64,000 nucleotides of DNA, from NCBI GenBank assembly GCA_026391075.1, contig JAPLES010000020.1, forward strand, positions 39,403-103,402, in the 5' to 3' direction. Positions 26,447 through 36,110 of the stretch are shown piece after piece. Origin of the DNA: Bacteroidota bacterium. Its GTDB lineage: Bacteria > Bacteroidota > Bacteroidia > Chitinophagales > LD1. A program made the position numbers and the translations under genes. The stretch's first letter is position 1. Every line of letters begins with the position of its first letter. The notes under the pieces were generated by a model that was not told where the DNA came from, made no database searches, and saw only the letters and a program-made list of their open reading frames with translations.

Positions 26447-27478
26447 ATGAAAGACGGAGTTTATTACAGCGACTATTTACAACTCGATAAAATTCTTGGC
26501 GCGCAAGAATTAGAAAGCGACAAAGCCAGCGCACATGCGCACGATGAGATGCTCTTTATCATCATTCATCAATCGTATGAACTTTGGTTCAAGCAAATAT
26601 TATATGAAGTGGGCTCGGTGTTAAATATTATGAGCCAGCCGAACATCAGCGACAACTCGCCCGATTTGTTTACGGTTAATCACCGCTTGAAAAGAGTGGT
26701 TACCATTTTGAATGTACTGGTCGACAAGGTGAACATTCTCGAAACCATGACTCCGCTCGATTTTCTCGATTTCAGAAATATGCTTCGCCCGGCTTCGGGT
26801 TTTCAAAGTATACAATTCAAATTGCTGGAAGCGCATTTAGGTTTACGCATGGACCAGCGCCATGGCAAATCGTATTACACGAGTCAATTAAAACCGGAAG
26901 ACAAAAAAATTATTGAAGATGCTGAATTGGTTAAACCGCTAATTACTTTGGTAAATGAATGGTTAGAACGAATGCCTTTCTTCGATAAAAAGGAATATTG
27001 GAATGATGGATGGATGGATGATGAGAAACATCCATTTTGGAAAAACTATTCTTCGGCTTATGATGCAAGTTTAGTAGAAGGCGAGAAAAATAATCTTACC
27101 CGTTTCGAAGATTTAATGTTTAGCAGTGAGAAAAAAGAAGATTGGGCTTTAAGTTCAAAAGCAAGACGTGCAGCACTCTTCATTATGTTGTATCGCGATT
27201 ATCCTTTGCTGCAAGCACCTTTCCACTTCCTGAATCTGCTTTTAGAAATTGATAACGGCATTTCTACCTGGCGTTACCGACACATGAATATGGTGCATCG
27301 TATGATTGGCACCCGAACAGGCACAGGTGGCAGTACAGGAAAAGATTATTTGCAAGGAGCACTCAACAAACATTACATCTTTATTGAGTTTGCCGAACTC
27401 ACTTCGTTTTTAATTGAGCGAAATAAGTTACCGCAACTTTCGCACGAACTTAAAAGTCGTTTAGGATTTGATGCATAA
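26447..27478 (+). CDS. Tryptophan 2,3-dioxygenase
   Basis: This haem enzyme opens the indole ring of L-tryptophan to N-formylkynurenine, the first step of tryptophan breakdown or of NAD synthesis from tryptophan. The 343 residues carry family phrases YYSDYLQLDKILGAQ, HDEMLFIIIHQSYELWFKQ (with the active-site His), FRNMLRPASGFQS with the substrate-binding Arg, and a C-terminal HMNMVHRMIGTRTGTGGSTG stretch containing the haem-ligand His. No other kynurenine-pathway genes are next to it, so it acts with enzymes encoded elsewhere. It stands alone as a transcription unit between its promoter at 26420 and a strong terminator right after the gene. Confidence 0.95.
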   Translation: MKDGVYYSDYLQLDKILGAQELESDKASAHAHDEMLFIIIHQSYELWFKQILYEVGSVLNIMSQPNISDNSPDLFTVNHRLKRVVTILNVLVDKVNILETMTPLDFLDFRNMLRPASGFQSIQFKLLEAHLGLRMDQRHGKSYYTSQLKPEDKKIIEDAELVKPLITLVNEWLERMPFFDKKEYWNDGWMDDEKHPFWKNYSSAYDASLVEGEKNNLTRFEDLMFSSEKKEDWALSSKARRAALFIMLYRDYPLLQAPFHFLNLLLEIDNGISTWRYRHMNMVHRMIGTRTGTGGSTGKDYLQGALNKHYIFIEFAELTSFLIERNKLPQLSHELKSRLGFDA

Positions 27479-27498
27479 TCTTTAATCAATTTCCGTAC

Positions 27499-27540
27499 AA
27501 AAAAAATGTCCCGCTTTTCAGCGGGACATTTTTTTATTTT
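27499..27540. terminator. Bidirectional intrinsic terminator
   Basis: A perfect 9-base-pair stem (TGTCCCGCT at 27507-27515 with AGCGGGACA at 27520-27528, loop TTTC) is flanked by an A-run and a T-run, so it can stop transcription from both convergent genes. The OmpA-family gene stop codon lies within the T-run. Confidence 0.93.
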
Positions 27541-29915
27541 CCTTCTTCTTTCTTCATTCCTATAATCTGGAATTCTGTTCTGCGATTGATTGCTCTTCCC
27601 GCTGGATCATCTTTACCTTCTTCGGTTTGATTAGGCACTTTAGGTTTGCTTTCGCCATAGCCTACGGCTTTCATTCTTGTCTTGTCTACTCCCTTTTCAG
27701 TCAAATATTTCACACAACTTTCTGCGCGTGCCTGCGATAATTTCATATTGTCTTTATCTGAGCCAATTGCATCGGTGTGCGCACTTAGTTCAATAATGAA
27801 TGCCGGATTCTCCACCATAATTTGGTAAAGATTATTCAATACCAATTTAGAGTTTTCGGTAAGGGTAGCTTTACCAAACTCATACAATACATTTTGTAAA
27901 GTATAGGTTTTGTTCAACTCAAGTTTTGCAATCGAAATATCCTTGCGAAAAGTATCAATCAGTCCAAGTCCATGTGTAGTTATGTTAACTGTCTTGGTAA
28001 AGTATTCGTTCTTTCGAACAACCACCTTATATTCTTTATCCATCTCCAAATCGAAGGCATAATTAGGATCGCTCTTTACGTAGTACGCTGTTTTCTCCAT
28101 TCCGTTTGGATAAACTTCAATCAGCTCTACGTTAGCATCCTTCAATCCTTCCGGTTTTCCTTCTTCGGTTATTAAACCTTTAACTACATAAGCACCTTTG
28201 CGCACGGCTACGTTGTTTTGCAAAGTATCTTCACCCGGCAATCCCTTAGTAGTAATGCTTTCAGCTTTGGTTTGAAAACCTTCTCTTTCTACTTCTACTA
28301 CATAGTCGGTCTCAGGAGCTAATTTGAAAAAATAGTAGCCACCTTTATCAGCAGCACCCGGCTTAGCTGAACTTGATTTGCTCGAAGAATCTACACCAAC
28401 TAAAATTTTGGTTCCATCTTCTGCTTTGCGATAGAGTTTAAAAGTAGCTCCTTTTAACGCCACACCACCATCATCGCCACCTTCTTTAAACGCCATACCT
28501 TGCACCGCATATTTGAAATTTGTCCAATAGAAAATATCATCCGATGCCGTTTTAATTCCATTCAAAGGAACGCTTCCTAATCTGTTAGAAACAACGAAAC
28601 CGTTAGTTTGGTCGCTACTACGGGAGTAATACAAATCATCAGCTCCGGTGTTAACCGGAGAACCAATATTGGTTACATCTCCCCAAGCTAAATCGGCACC
28701 TTCTGTACTTTTGAAAACATCAAAACCACCAAAGCCCGGATGCCCGTTCGAGCTAAAATAAAGTGTTTTCGTGCTGTCATCAAAAAAAGGAGTCTCTTCA
28801 TCAGCTGTTGTATTGATAGGTCCCTTCAAAATTTTAGGTCCTTTGAACTCGCCATTTTGTGTTCTTAAACAATACCAAATATCCATCCCTCCCGGTCCGC
28901 CTTCACGATCTGAAGTGAAATAAATAATCTCCATTCCATCGTCAGAAGTTCTAACGCTTGGTTGAGTTGAAGTATGGTTTTCTTTTTCATTGATTGGTTC
29001 AGGCAAACGTTGAACGTTTGAAAATTTTCCACTGTTGAAATCGGCCACAAAAATATTACACAGAGGACGGTCGTCATCCACCTCTAAACATTTAGTAAAA
29101 TAAAAACGAGTAAGCGCTTTATTAAAAGTTCCGTTTCCAATAGTGTAACCGGGCTCATTTATTTCTTCATTTTCAATTGCTTTTCCTTTTCCCCAATCAT
29201 TGCCCCCTTTGGTTGAATGATAAATATTATAGTATCTCTTCGACTTGTGACCGTTCACAAAAATCAAAGTATCGCCCGATGAAAGTCCATCTACTTTTAA
29301 AGAAGAATAATAGAGTTCGTCCTCACCCACACCATAAGGAGATGCTTCGGTATACGATTTATTAATTCCTGTTCCTACACTTAGCACTTTCACTTTGGCC
29401 TTCTTGCTTGCTCTGGCAAATTCACATCCGGCAAGTTCAAGCGCTGCCAACTTAGGTAAAATGTCGGCTTCGTTTTTAGGTGTGTATGCCTTCTTAAATT
29501 TATTTAGATATTCAATGGCTTCATCAAATTTTCCGTTGCGGTGAAGCACCTGACCATAGTAATAACCTCCGGTATTAAACAAAACTCTGTCTTCTTCTTC
29601 CCACTTTTTAATTTTGGTTTTTTCGCCCGGTTTAATTTCATAAAACTTTTTGAAGAACACTTCAGCATTTTCGTAATCACGTGCTTGCAGCAAGGCCATG
29701 CCTAACCAAAAATGAGCGTAACGATTCGATGAATCATCGCGTACTACATTCTTGTAATATTCAGCAGCGGTGTAATAGTAAGATTGCGCATAAAAATTAT
29801 CGGCAAGCTTTAATTCGGTTCCGGCACTGCGCGATGGAACTCGATGTTTTTGAGCAAAGGAAAAGCAGGTGCTCAGCAATAAAGCAACAGTGGTCAGGGT
29901 TAAAATCTTCTTCAT
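27534..29915 (-). CDS. OmpA-family protein with TPR, PD40 propeller and CRD (PorE-like)
   Basis: The 793-residue envelope protein has, in order, a signal peptide (1-21, ending FSFAQ), TPR-like helical repeats (about 30-160; AEYYKNVVRDDSSNRYAHFWLG), WD40/PD40 propeller repeats (about 185-460; IIYFTSDREGGPGGMDIW and LYFSSNGHPGFGGFDVFKS), a carboxypeptidase-regulatory-like beta domain (about 470-640) and a C-terminal OmpA peptidoglycan-binding domain (about 670-790; ELSAHTDAIGS). This is the layout of PorE, which anchors the type IX secretion machine to peptidoglycan. The PorP/SprF gene immediately upstream supports that. PorE-like paralogues with other roles are common, so the exact assignment is not certain. 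Confidence 0.88.
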   Translation of the reverse strand: MKKILTLTTVALLLSTCFSFAQKHRVPSRSAGTELKLADNFYAQSYYYTAAEYYKNVVRDDSSNRYAHFWLGMALLQARDYENAEVFFKKFYEIKPGEKTKIKKWEEEDRVLFNTGGYYYGQVLHRNGKFDEAIEYLNKFKKAYTPKNEADILPKLAALELAGCEFARASKKAKVKVLSVGTGINKSYTEASPYGVGEDELYYSSLKVDGLSSGDTLIFVNGHKSKRYYNIYHSTKGGNDWGKGKAIENEEINEPGYTIGNGTFNKALTRFYFTKCLEVDDDRPLCNIFVADFNSGKFSNVQRLPEPINEKENHTSTQPSVRTSDDGMEIIYFTSDREGGPGGMDIWYCLRTQNGEFKGPKILKGPINTTADEETPFFDDSTKTLYFSSNGHPGFGGFDVFKSTEGADLAWGDVTNIGSPVNTGADDLYYSRSSDQTNGFVVSNRLGSVPLNGIKTASDDIFYWTNFKYAVQGMAFKEGGDDGGVALKGATFKLYRKAEDGTKILVGVDSSSKSSSAKPGAADKGGYYFFKLAPETDYVVEVEREGFQTKAESITTKGLPGEDTLQNNVAVRKGAYVVKGLITEEGKPEGLKDANVELIEVYPNGMEKTAYYVKSDPNYAFDLEMDKEYKVVVRKNEYFTKTVNITTHGLGLIDTFRKDISIAKLELNKTYTLQNVLYEFGKATLTENSKLVLNNLYQIMVENPAFIIELSAHTDAIGSDKDNMKLSQARAESCVKYLTEKGVDKTRMKAVGYGESKPKVPNQTEEGKDDPAGRAINRRTEFQIIGMKKEEGK

Positions 29916-29942
29916 CTTGGTGTGTTTAGTTTCCTATTTATT

Positions 29943-29976
29943 GAAAAAAACCCGCACAGTGTAATGCAGGTTTATT
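29943..29976 (-). terminator. Intrinsic terminator between porP-like and porE-like genes
   Basis: Read on the minus strand, AAACCTGCA pairs with TGCGGGTTT (one G-U pair) across an 8-base loop and is followed by a run of seven Ts. It should end or attenuate the PorP/SprF transcript before the OmpA-family gene. Confidence 0.75.
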
Positions 29977-30002
29977 TTATGAATAAAATCTCCGGCTACA
30001 AA

Positions 30003-31082
30003 TTAAAATCTGCGGCTTGGTAATGATTTATTTGCTTTAAATGACTTCACCGTTTCGCCCACATAAGCTAAAGAAATTTCAAAAGCTCCGCGGTTAGTTG
30101 TAGATGATTTTAAAGGCGAAATGTTAGTGTCGTAAGCAAAACCTAAACGAACATTGCGAAACTCCACATTCGCCATAGGTATAATAGCATCGGATGTTCC
30201 ACCGGTGATACCGGCATAACGATAACGAAGACCAATACTAACGCTATTGTTTGTTCTAAATCCGGTATTGAAATAATAAGTAGCTGATAAACCCGGAAGT
30301 AGTTCCATGAACGGCCCTTGATACATCAATAAAAATTCGGGACTGATAGACACTTTCTTTTTTGCACCCAAAAAAGCTTCAATGCTTAAGTCAACATTGA
30401 ATTTACGAGGTAGTACACTGCTTTTATTCAAAGCGTTTGTCAAGGTAGCTTTTACAACTGACTGTTTAGGCTCAATTAAATGGTAAGCCCCGACTCCAAT
30501 ACCCAATTTCACTTTGTCTTTAAAATTTGAACGCCAGTATAAACCAACATTCATATCACCACGGAGAAATCCACGGCTATAGTTTTCTTTTGATGCATTT
30601 GAAGGCGTTTCATTGTGACCCAAAAATTGATCTCCGAAAATTGGATCTTCTACTCTCTTTTGAAGTATAGCCCCTTGTAAGGCTATTGATAGGCGATGTT
30701 GCCCGTCCTTACCAAATCCTTTGTGGTAAGCAACGGTAAGGTTTGCATTTAATACAGAAAGACCAGCAGCCCCTGAACGGTCGTTGAAAAATCCAACACC
30801 TATTGCAAGTTTGTCCGTTCTTAAATAGCCCTCCAGTAAACAAAAATCCACATCGGCACCCACTGAGTGAAAGCCATTTTTGCCCAAAGCACTTGACCAC
30901 TGGTCGCGGTAAATAGCAGCTAAACGATAGCTTCCATCGTAGTTACCCACCAATGATGGGTTAAGCCACGAAGCATGCGTGTAGTATTGAGCAAAGTGTA
31001 AGTCTTGCGCTTGAGCTGCAAAAGTTGTTAGGGTAGCAACAAGAATAAATACGCGCTTAGCGATGGGGGTAAAAAATCTCAT
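30003..31082 (-). CDS. PorP/SprF-family type IX secretion outer-membrane protein
   Basis: The 359-residue protein has a signal peptide (about 1-25, ending AAQAQ) followed at once by the family hallmark DLHFAQYYTHASWLNPSLVG and YRLAAIYRDQW. The remainder is alternating beta-strand of an outer-membrane barrel. PorP/SprF proteins interact with T9SS substrates of the type B sorting class or with gliding adhesins and are usually encoded next to their partner. Here the PorE-like gene follows on the same strand, separated by a terminator. A strong promoter lies upstream (31113-31142). C-terminal YVGETVKSFKANKSLPSRRF is charged and not barrel-like. Confidence 0.92.
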   Translation of the reverse strand: MRFFTPIAKRVFILVATLTTFAAQAQDLHFAQYYTHASWLNPSLVGNYDGSYRLAAIYRDQWSSALGKNGFHSVGADVDFCLLEGYLRTDKLAIGVGFFNDRSGAAGLSVLNANLTVAYHKGFGKDGQHRLSIALQGAILQKRVEDPIFGDQFLGHNETPSNASKENYSRGFLRGDMNVGLYWRSNFKDKVKLGIGVGAYHLIEPKQSVVKATLTNALNKSSVLPRKFNVDLSIEAFLGAKKKVSISPEFLLMYQGPFMELLPGLSATYYFNTGFRTNNSVSIGLRYRYAGITGGTSDAIIPMANVEFRNVRLGFAYDTNISPLKSSTTNRGAFEISLAYVGETVKSFKANKSLPSRRF

Positions 31083-31112
31083 GATGTCAGAAGTTAGTTA
31101 GTGAATCTGTTT

Positions 31113-31142
31113 CAAAACTACAAAAGGTTTTGAATTACCAAA
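31113..31142 (-). promoter_or_regulatory. Bacteroidota-type promoter of the PorP/SprF gene
   Basis: On the minus strand, TTTG (31142-31139), an 18-base spacer and TAGTTTTG (31120-31113) match the -33/-7 consensus TTTG-N17-23-TAnnTTTG exactly. The -7 element lies 30 bases ahead of the ATG. Confidence 0.8.
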
Positions 31143-31181
31143 GAAGTAGGAAAAATATTTTCGAGAAACTTTCCGATGGGT

Positions 31182-32639
31182 TTATTTTGCTGACTGAATA
31201 AACGTTTCGTAAAAGGCAATAGTCTCCATATAATCCTTCACACCTATCCTTTCATTAATACCATGAATAGTTTCGAGTAAGTCTGCGTCCATACGTACCG
31301 GAAAAAACCGGTAGGTATTATCCGTTAAATCCTGAAAGTGTTTGGAGTCGGTACTGCCGAGCATTAAAAAAGGGGAAACAATGGCATCGGGAAAAACCTG
31401 CGCACAGGTTTTTTGAAGCAAGGTAAAGCCGATTGTATTCGTTGCCGATTGATGTGATGGTTCATAGACTTCACCACGCGTAATAATTACGCGTTTGTCG
31501 TTCACAATCTGGGTTATCCTTTCCTGAACCTTGGCTGAACTTTCATCGGGTAAAATTCGGAAGTTAATTTTTGCGTTTACCAAAGAGGGGATTACATTTT
31601 CTTTTAGTCCTGCGTTCAGTATAGTTAAAGCAGAAGTGGTTCGCAAAAGCGCCTGACCTTCGGCTGATTTTTCATACTCATTTAATATGAGTGGTTCAAA
31701 CAGCCATTTATTAGCAAAAACTGTTTTGAGTGGGAAGGGCATTTCGGGGCCAACAAAATTCATAAATTCATTTACCGTGCTTACCGCTCTTCTTTCTTCG
31801 GGATTATCATGAATTTTTTTTACCGCATTTACCAATATATCTAATGCCGTTTCTTTATCGGGGTGGCTGCTGTGGCCGCCCTTTGCGTTTACGGTAAGTT
31901 CAAGTGTTATGTATCCTTTTTCGGCAGTGCCAATAAGCGCAACGGGGTGTTTCATATTGGGCACTAAACCACTCGAAACCATTCCGCCTTCATCTATATA
32001 GAATTCGAATTTTGTTTTTTGTTTACGAAAGTATTCAGCTATAGCTTCTGCTCCTCTGGTACCGCCAACTTCTTCATCGCCACCAAACGCAAAATAGATG
32101 GTACGTGCAGGGGTAAAATGATTTGCCTGCATTCTGTTTAAAGCTTCGAAAATTGAAATCAAACTTCCCTTATCATCTAAAGTACCACGCCCCCAAATAA
32201 AACCATCTGCTACTTCTCCGCTGAATGGCGCATGGGTCCATTTTGATTTAGTCGTTTCCTCAATAGGAACTACATCAACATGTGCGTAAAGTATAATGGG
32301 CTTAAGGTTTTCGTTTTTGCCTTTCCATTTCAACAGTAAACTTCTATCATTAATAATAGTGTCTTCTAAATTTTCAAACACCGAAACATATTGGGTTTTC
32401 AAAAAAGTAAAGAAGGAGTCAAACGCAAGTTGGTTTACCACGGTTGTGTCATCAAATGAAACGGTATTTATTTTCACCGCATCGCTTAAATGTTTTACTG
32501 CGGTCTCATCTATGGAAAAATCTATCCTTTTCCCTTCTCCCCTCAAAATTTGCTTTGATTTAAACGATGCTGTTTTAATGAGTAACACAGCCGCCAGCAC
32601 CAAAAAAAGTAACAGTCCCCAAAACAAAATTTTTTTCAT
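31182..32639 (-). CDS. M20-family zinc metallopeptidase (CPS1/PM20D1-like)
   Basis: A 485-residue enzyme with one N-terminal membrane helix (about 4-22), so anchored at the inner membrane facing outward. Zinc-binding and catalytic residues are visible: YAHVDVVP (H120, D122), GRGTLDDKGS (D155), GGDEEVGG (E189, E190), and HLMLGSTDS-like STDSKHF near the C-terminus for the last His. The length and the inserted dimerisation domain match the carboxypeptidase S/PM20D1 branch of M20, which hydrolyses peptides or N-acyl amino acids. It follows a gap of 99 bases from the PorP gene and may have its own terminator-free transcript. Substrate unknown. Confidence 0.93.
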   Translation of the reverse strand: MKKILFWGLLLFLVLAAVLLIKTASFKSKQILRGEGKRIDFSIDETAVKHLSDAVKINTVSFDDTTVVNQLAFDSFFTFLKTQYVSVFENLEDTIINDRSLLLKWKGKNENLKPIILYAHVDVVPIEETTKSKWTHAPFSGEVADGFIWGRGTLDDKGSLISIFEALNRMQANHFTPARTIYFAFGGDEEVGGTRGAEAIAEYFRKQKTKFEFYIDEGGMVSSGLVPNMKHPVALIGTAEKGYITLELTVNAKGGHSSHPDKETALDILVNAVKKIHDNPEERRAVSTVNEFMNFVGPEMPFPLKTVFANKWLFEPLILNEYEKSAEGQALLRTTSALTILNAGLKENVIPSLVNAKINFRILPDESSAKVQERITQIVNDKRVIITRGEVYEPSHQSATNTIGFTLLQKTCAQVFPDAIVSPFLMLGSTDSKHFQDLTDNTYRFFPVRMDADLLETIHGINERIGVKDYMETIAFYETFIQSAK

Positions 32640-32740
32640 GAAAATAGATTTAGAGTTAAACAGATAAAGTCAATACAAGTGTGAAAAAAATTGGCTTTAG
32701 CGTTAAAAATTTCTTTTTGCGAATTGATGAATTCGCTTTT

Positions 32741-33514
32741 TCAATCGGTAAGATTTCTCTTACGCATTCTAATGTTTATGAACTCCACAATAAGCGAGAA
32801 CAGCACAGCCACATAAACAAACCCCTTGTTGATGTGAATATCAAGACCTTCCATGATTAGGGTGAAGCCAATTAAAATCAAAAATGAAAGTGCGAGCATT
32901 TGAAGCGTAGGATATTTGTTGATGATTGCACTGATAGCTGTGCTAAACTGCATCATTACCAGCATAGAAATAACTACAGCCGCCATCATTACGGTGATAT
33001 GTTGTGTTAAACCAATTGCGGTAAGAATAGAATCGAATGAGAATACTACATCCACCATTACTATCTGGAAAATAACAGTAGAGAAGGCTGCCGTTGCTGC
33101 ATTTGTTTTTTGTTCGTGATGTTTACCTTCCACCTTTTCGTGAATTTCGGAAGTTGATTTATAAATAAGGAAGAAGCCCCCAAGAATTAAAATCAAATCT
33201 TTAAAGCTTACAGCAGCAGAAGCCTCAGGTTCAGCCGAACCCATTTCTTTCAAAATGTTTTCAATGGGTAAATGAAACAGGGGTTGCGTAAGTCCAATAA
33301 TGTAAGAGAGGCACATCAGCAAAACTAAACGCACTCCAAGTGCAACTACCAGACCCACATTGCGTGCCTGCTTACGCTGGTGCTGTGGAAGTTTATTTGC
33401 AACCAGCGAAATGAAAATGATATTGTCAACGCCCAGCACAATTTCAAGAAAAGTAAGTGTGAGCAAACTAATCCAGGTGGCGGGATGGGTAAAAATTTCT
33501 ATGCTGTAATCCAT
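32741..33514 (-). CDS. TerC-family integral membrane protein
   Basis: A 257-residue inner-membrane protein with seven or so helices. The N-terminal phrase LTFLEIVLGVDNIIFISLV and the later VDVVFSFDSILTAIGLT are the two conserved acidic TerC motifs in the membrane (with Asp and Glu residues likely to bind metal ions). TerC and Alx/YkoY/YceF relatives export manganese or protect against tellurite. The C-terminal end is basic. It is 22 bases from the MFS transporter gene upstream, so both are likely co-transcribed. Manganese efflux coupled to protein secretion is the best-supported role in the family. Confidence 0.92.
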   Translation of the reverse strand: MDYSIEIFTHPATWISLLTLTFLEIVLGVDNIIFISLVANKLPQHQRKQARNVGLVVALGVRLVLLMCLSYIIGLTQPLFHLPIENILKEMGSAEPEASAAVSFKDLILILGGFFLIYKSTSEIHEKVEGKHHEQKTNAATAAFSTVIFQIVMVDVVFSFDSILTAIGLTQHITVMMAAVVISMLVMMQFSTAISAIINKYPTLQMLALSFLILIGFTLIMEGLDIHINKGFVYVAVLFSLIVEFINIRMRKRNLTD

Positions 33515-33536
33515 GGGGTGAAAATAAAAACTTGGG

Positions 33537-34871
33537 TTATTCTTTATACTGCGAGTAAACTAACGCTGCACTTAGACACAATACTGCACCTACAACACCG
33601 CTCAAACGCAAACCAAAATCGTTACCCGGGTCTTTACCATAAAGGGTGAGCATAGCAAAAATCATTATACCCATCGTTTGCCCGAATTTTTGAAACAGCG
33701 CGCGCATACCAAAATACATGCCCTCGTTATTTTGCCCTGTTCGTTTTGCATCGGCTTGTGCAATATCAGCAATAACCGTGTTAGGTAAAATGCCAAGAAA
33801 CGAATCGGGAATGCCGAATACCACCATCAACATTACGCCCTGCATAAAAAGTGAAAAAGGAAATTTTCCTAGGTAAAATATATTGCCGAACACACCCACC
33901 ATAGCCACAAAACATAAAATCATCATTCGCTTTTTACTGAATTTTTTCTCAGCCATGTTTACAATAGGATAAAAAATCAAAGTGACGACTACCATTATTC
34001 CCATCAAAATTGTTCCGGTACTTTCCTCCTGCAATAGCAGCGACTTGGTGTAATACATTAACCCTGTGGTAATAATTCCTATGCTCATAAAATAACAGCA
34101 GTCGGTAATAGCAAACACTAAAAAGTTTTTATTGCGAAATGCTTTCCCTAACGATTGCCAAATGGATTCATCGTTTATTGCAGGGCTGCAATATTTTTTT
34201 TCATCAATTGCAAACGCGGGTAAAGCCATTGACACCGCACCAATACAATTCATAACAATAATGGCGTATTGCAAGCTTTGCATACGCGAAGTAATGACCA
34301 TTGCGTGCTCAAACATATCGGCAAACATAGGTGTGACCGAACTAAAAGCAGCACCTATAATAAAGCCAACTGCCTGTGCAGTGCTCACGTGCATTTTGCC
34401 ACCCTCGTAATGTCCCAGTTCGGCAATGAGCGCGTTATGCGGTATCACATACAAGCCAAAGCTGAAATAGTAAAACAGCTGCACTACGCATAGCCACAAA
34501 ACATTACTGGTGCTTTCGCCATGCACCGGTGGAAAGAATAGAAGAACAGAAAAAAAACTCATAGGCAAAGCTGCCCAGCGCATTAACGGAATCCTTCTGC
34601 CTAAAGGGTTTTTGGTTTTGTCACTGAACTGTGCAATGAGTGGGTCCACCACTGCATCAAACAATCTGCCGCTTGCAAGAATGATAGCAATGATATTGAA
34701 CACTCCGAGATAAACCGTTTGTGAAACCAAATTTTTCATTCCCGAATTAGAAGGCGGTAGATAGAAATAGAGCAAATAAACGGTGATGATGTTGATGGAC
34801 AAGCTCCAGCCGAAACCGCCAATGCCGTAGTAGATTAATTTCCGAAGTGGAATGCGTTCAGGTTGCTGCAC
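33537..34871 (-). CDS. MFS transporter of the GPH (MelB-like) sugar:cation symporter type
   Basis: A 444-residue membrane protein with twelve predicted helices. Family marks include YGIGGFGWSL in the first helix, FDAVVDPLIAQFSDKTKNPLGRRIPLM (the GPH loop motif that follows the second helix) and a corresponding repeat in the second half. GPH members import sugars or glycosides with Na+ or H+. The start is GTG at 34871; no closer ATG fits the first helix. It is divergent from the MarR-GNAT gene, and the palindrome at 34951 in the shared 117-base gap could affect both. Substrate unknown. Confidence 0.88.
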   Translation of the reverse strand: MQQPERIPLRKLIYYGIGGFGWSLSINIITVYLLYFYLPPSNSGMKNLVSQTVYLGVFNIIAIILASGRLFDAVVDPLIAQFSDKTKNPLGRRIPLMRWAALPMSFFSVLLFFPPVHGESTSNVLWLCVVQLFYYFSFGLYVIPHNALIAELGHYEGGKMHVSTAQAVGFIIGAAFSSVTPMFADMFEHAMVITSRMQSLQYAIIVMNCIGAVSMALPAFAIDEKKYCSPAINDESIWQSLGKAFRNKNFLVFAITDCCYFMSIGIITTGLMYYTKSLLLQEESTGTILMGIMVVVTLIFYPIVNMAEKKFSKKRMMILCFVAMVGVFGNIFYLGKFPFSLFMQGVMLMVVFGIPDSFLGILPNTVIADIAQADAKRTGQNNEGMYFGMRALFQKFGQTMGIMIFAMLTLYGKDPGNDFGLRLSGVVGAVLCLSAALVYSQYKE

Positions 34872-34950
34872 GTGTGTAATTTATCAAATACCAACAAATG
34901 AGATTAGCAGAAGTTTGAATTGTACTAGCACAAAAAATAAACTTCAGAAG

Positions 34951-34968
34951 TATGTAACCACTTACATA
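34951..34968. promoter_or_regulatory. Inverted repeat, probable MarR-type operator
   Basis: TATGTAA (34951-34957), a CCAC spacer and TTACATA (34962-34968) form a perfect 7-base inverted repeat, 20 bases before the MarR-GNAT ATG. It lies just upstream of a possible -7 element (TACTTTTA, 34971-34978). MarR proteins usually bind such sites to repress their own and divergent genes, so autoregulation is likely. Confidence 0.7.
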
Positions 34969-34988
34969 AATACTTTTACTTTAGCATC

Positions 34989-36110
34989 ATGAGTAAAACA
35001 GGAACTGACTTAATTAAGCATTTGGGCGAGTTAGCTTTTGCCACCCGTTTGAAACGATTAGCAGAATCACTTCAAGCAGATGTAGGGAGAATCTATCGTG
35101 AAATGAATGTAGACTTTGAACCCAAATGGTTCACGATGTTATATGCGCTCTACCATAACGAAACGATGAGTGTGATTGAACTTTCTAATCTTTTGAGACT
35201 TACACACCCCGCCATCATTCAGTTTGCCGAGCAAATGCAAGAGAAAAAATTGGTGACGTTTATAAAAGATAAAAACGATGCACGGAAGAAATTGATTCAG
35301 CTAACTGCAAAAGGCAAGAATATTTTCGAAGGTATTGAACCAATTCTTCACGAAATTGAAATTGCGAACCGTGAATTTCTACGCGAATCGGGAGCTGATG
35401 TCTTGGGGGTTATTGAGAAAATGGAAAAGCAGCTCGAATTAAAGAGTATGTATAAACGCGTGAATGAAAGGCTCGCAAAGAATTTTCGAAAGGAAATTGA
35501 AATAGTGAGCTACTCACCTAAACTGAAAAATGATTTTAAGAGATTGAATGTCGAATGGCTCAAAAAGTATTTCACGGTTGAACCAATTGATGAACGAGTA
35601 TTAAGCAACCCAAAGAAGGAGATTATAGATAAGGACGGGGAAATATTTTTTGCTCTTTATAAAGATGAAGTAATAGGAACTGTAGCAGTGAAAAAATCTT
35701 CACCTAAAACATTTGAAATTTTAAAAATGGCTGTAACGGAAAAATTCCAATCAAAAGGTATTGGGAGATTGTTGATGAATAGAGCGGTTGATTATGCAAA
35801 GTGCAAAAAAGCAAAATCGCTCGAGTTAGACACAAGCAGAAAACTAGAAGGGGCAATGAAACTATATGAGAGTTTCGGTTTCAGAATTTCTGATGAACAA
35901 GGAAGTGAAAGCTACGAGCGCTGCACAGTAAAAATGTCGATGGACTTGAATGCTTTGTTCTTTCTGTTGCTACTCAGCTCATTTTTATTGATGTGGTATG
36001 GCGCAATGTTCGGTGCGCATACTGCACCGGCACAAAATGTTTTCACGGATATTTTATTTAAGGCAATAGAACACATCGTGAAGCCAATGAGTTTTAAAAC
36101 TGCGTTTTAA
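34989..36110 (+). CDS. MarR/GNAT bifunctional regulator-acetyltransferase with C-terminal hydrophobic extension
   Basis: A 373-residue two-domain protein. Residues 1-150 form a MarR-type winged helix (TMSVIELSNLLRLTHPAIIQF with the recognition helix; DKNDARKKLIQL as the beta-wing). Residues 165-318 form a GNAT acetyltransferase domain (KMAVTEKFQSKGIGRLLMNRA is the acetyl-CoA loop, QxxGIG form). Fusions of this kind normally end near the position of YERCTVKMSMDL. Here about 55 further residues follow with a strongly hydrophobic stretch (about 319-340), unusual for a cytoplasmic DNA-binding protein. A palindrome in front suggests autoregulation. Ligand and acetylation target unknown. Confidence 0.87.
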   Translation: MSKTGTDLIKHLGELAFATRLKRLAESLQADVGRIYREMNVDFEPKWFTMLYALYHNETMSVIELSNLLRLTHPAIIQFAEQMQEKKLVTFIKDKNDARKKLIQLTAKGKNIFEGIEPILHEIEIANREFLRESGADVLGVIEKMEKQLELKSMYKRVNERLAKNFRKEIEIVSYSPKLKNDFKRLNVEWLKKYFTVEPIDERVLSNPKKEIIDKDGEIFFALYKDEVIGTVAVKKSSPKTFEILKMAVTEKFQSKGIGRLLMNRAVDYAKCKKAKSLELDTSRKLEGAMKLYESFGFRISDEQGSESYERCTVKMSMDLNALFFLLLLSSFLLMWYGAMFGAHTAPAQNVFTDILFKAIEHIVKPMSFKTAF

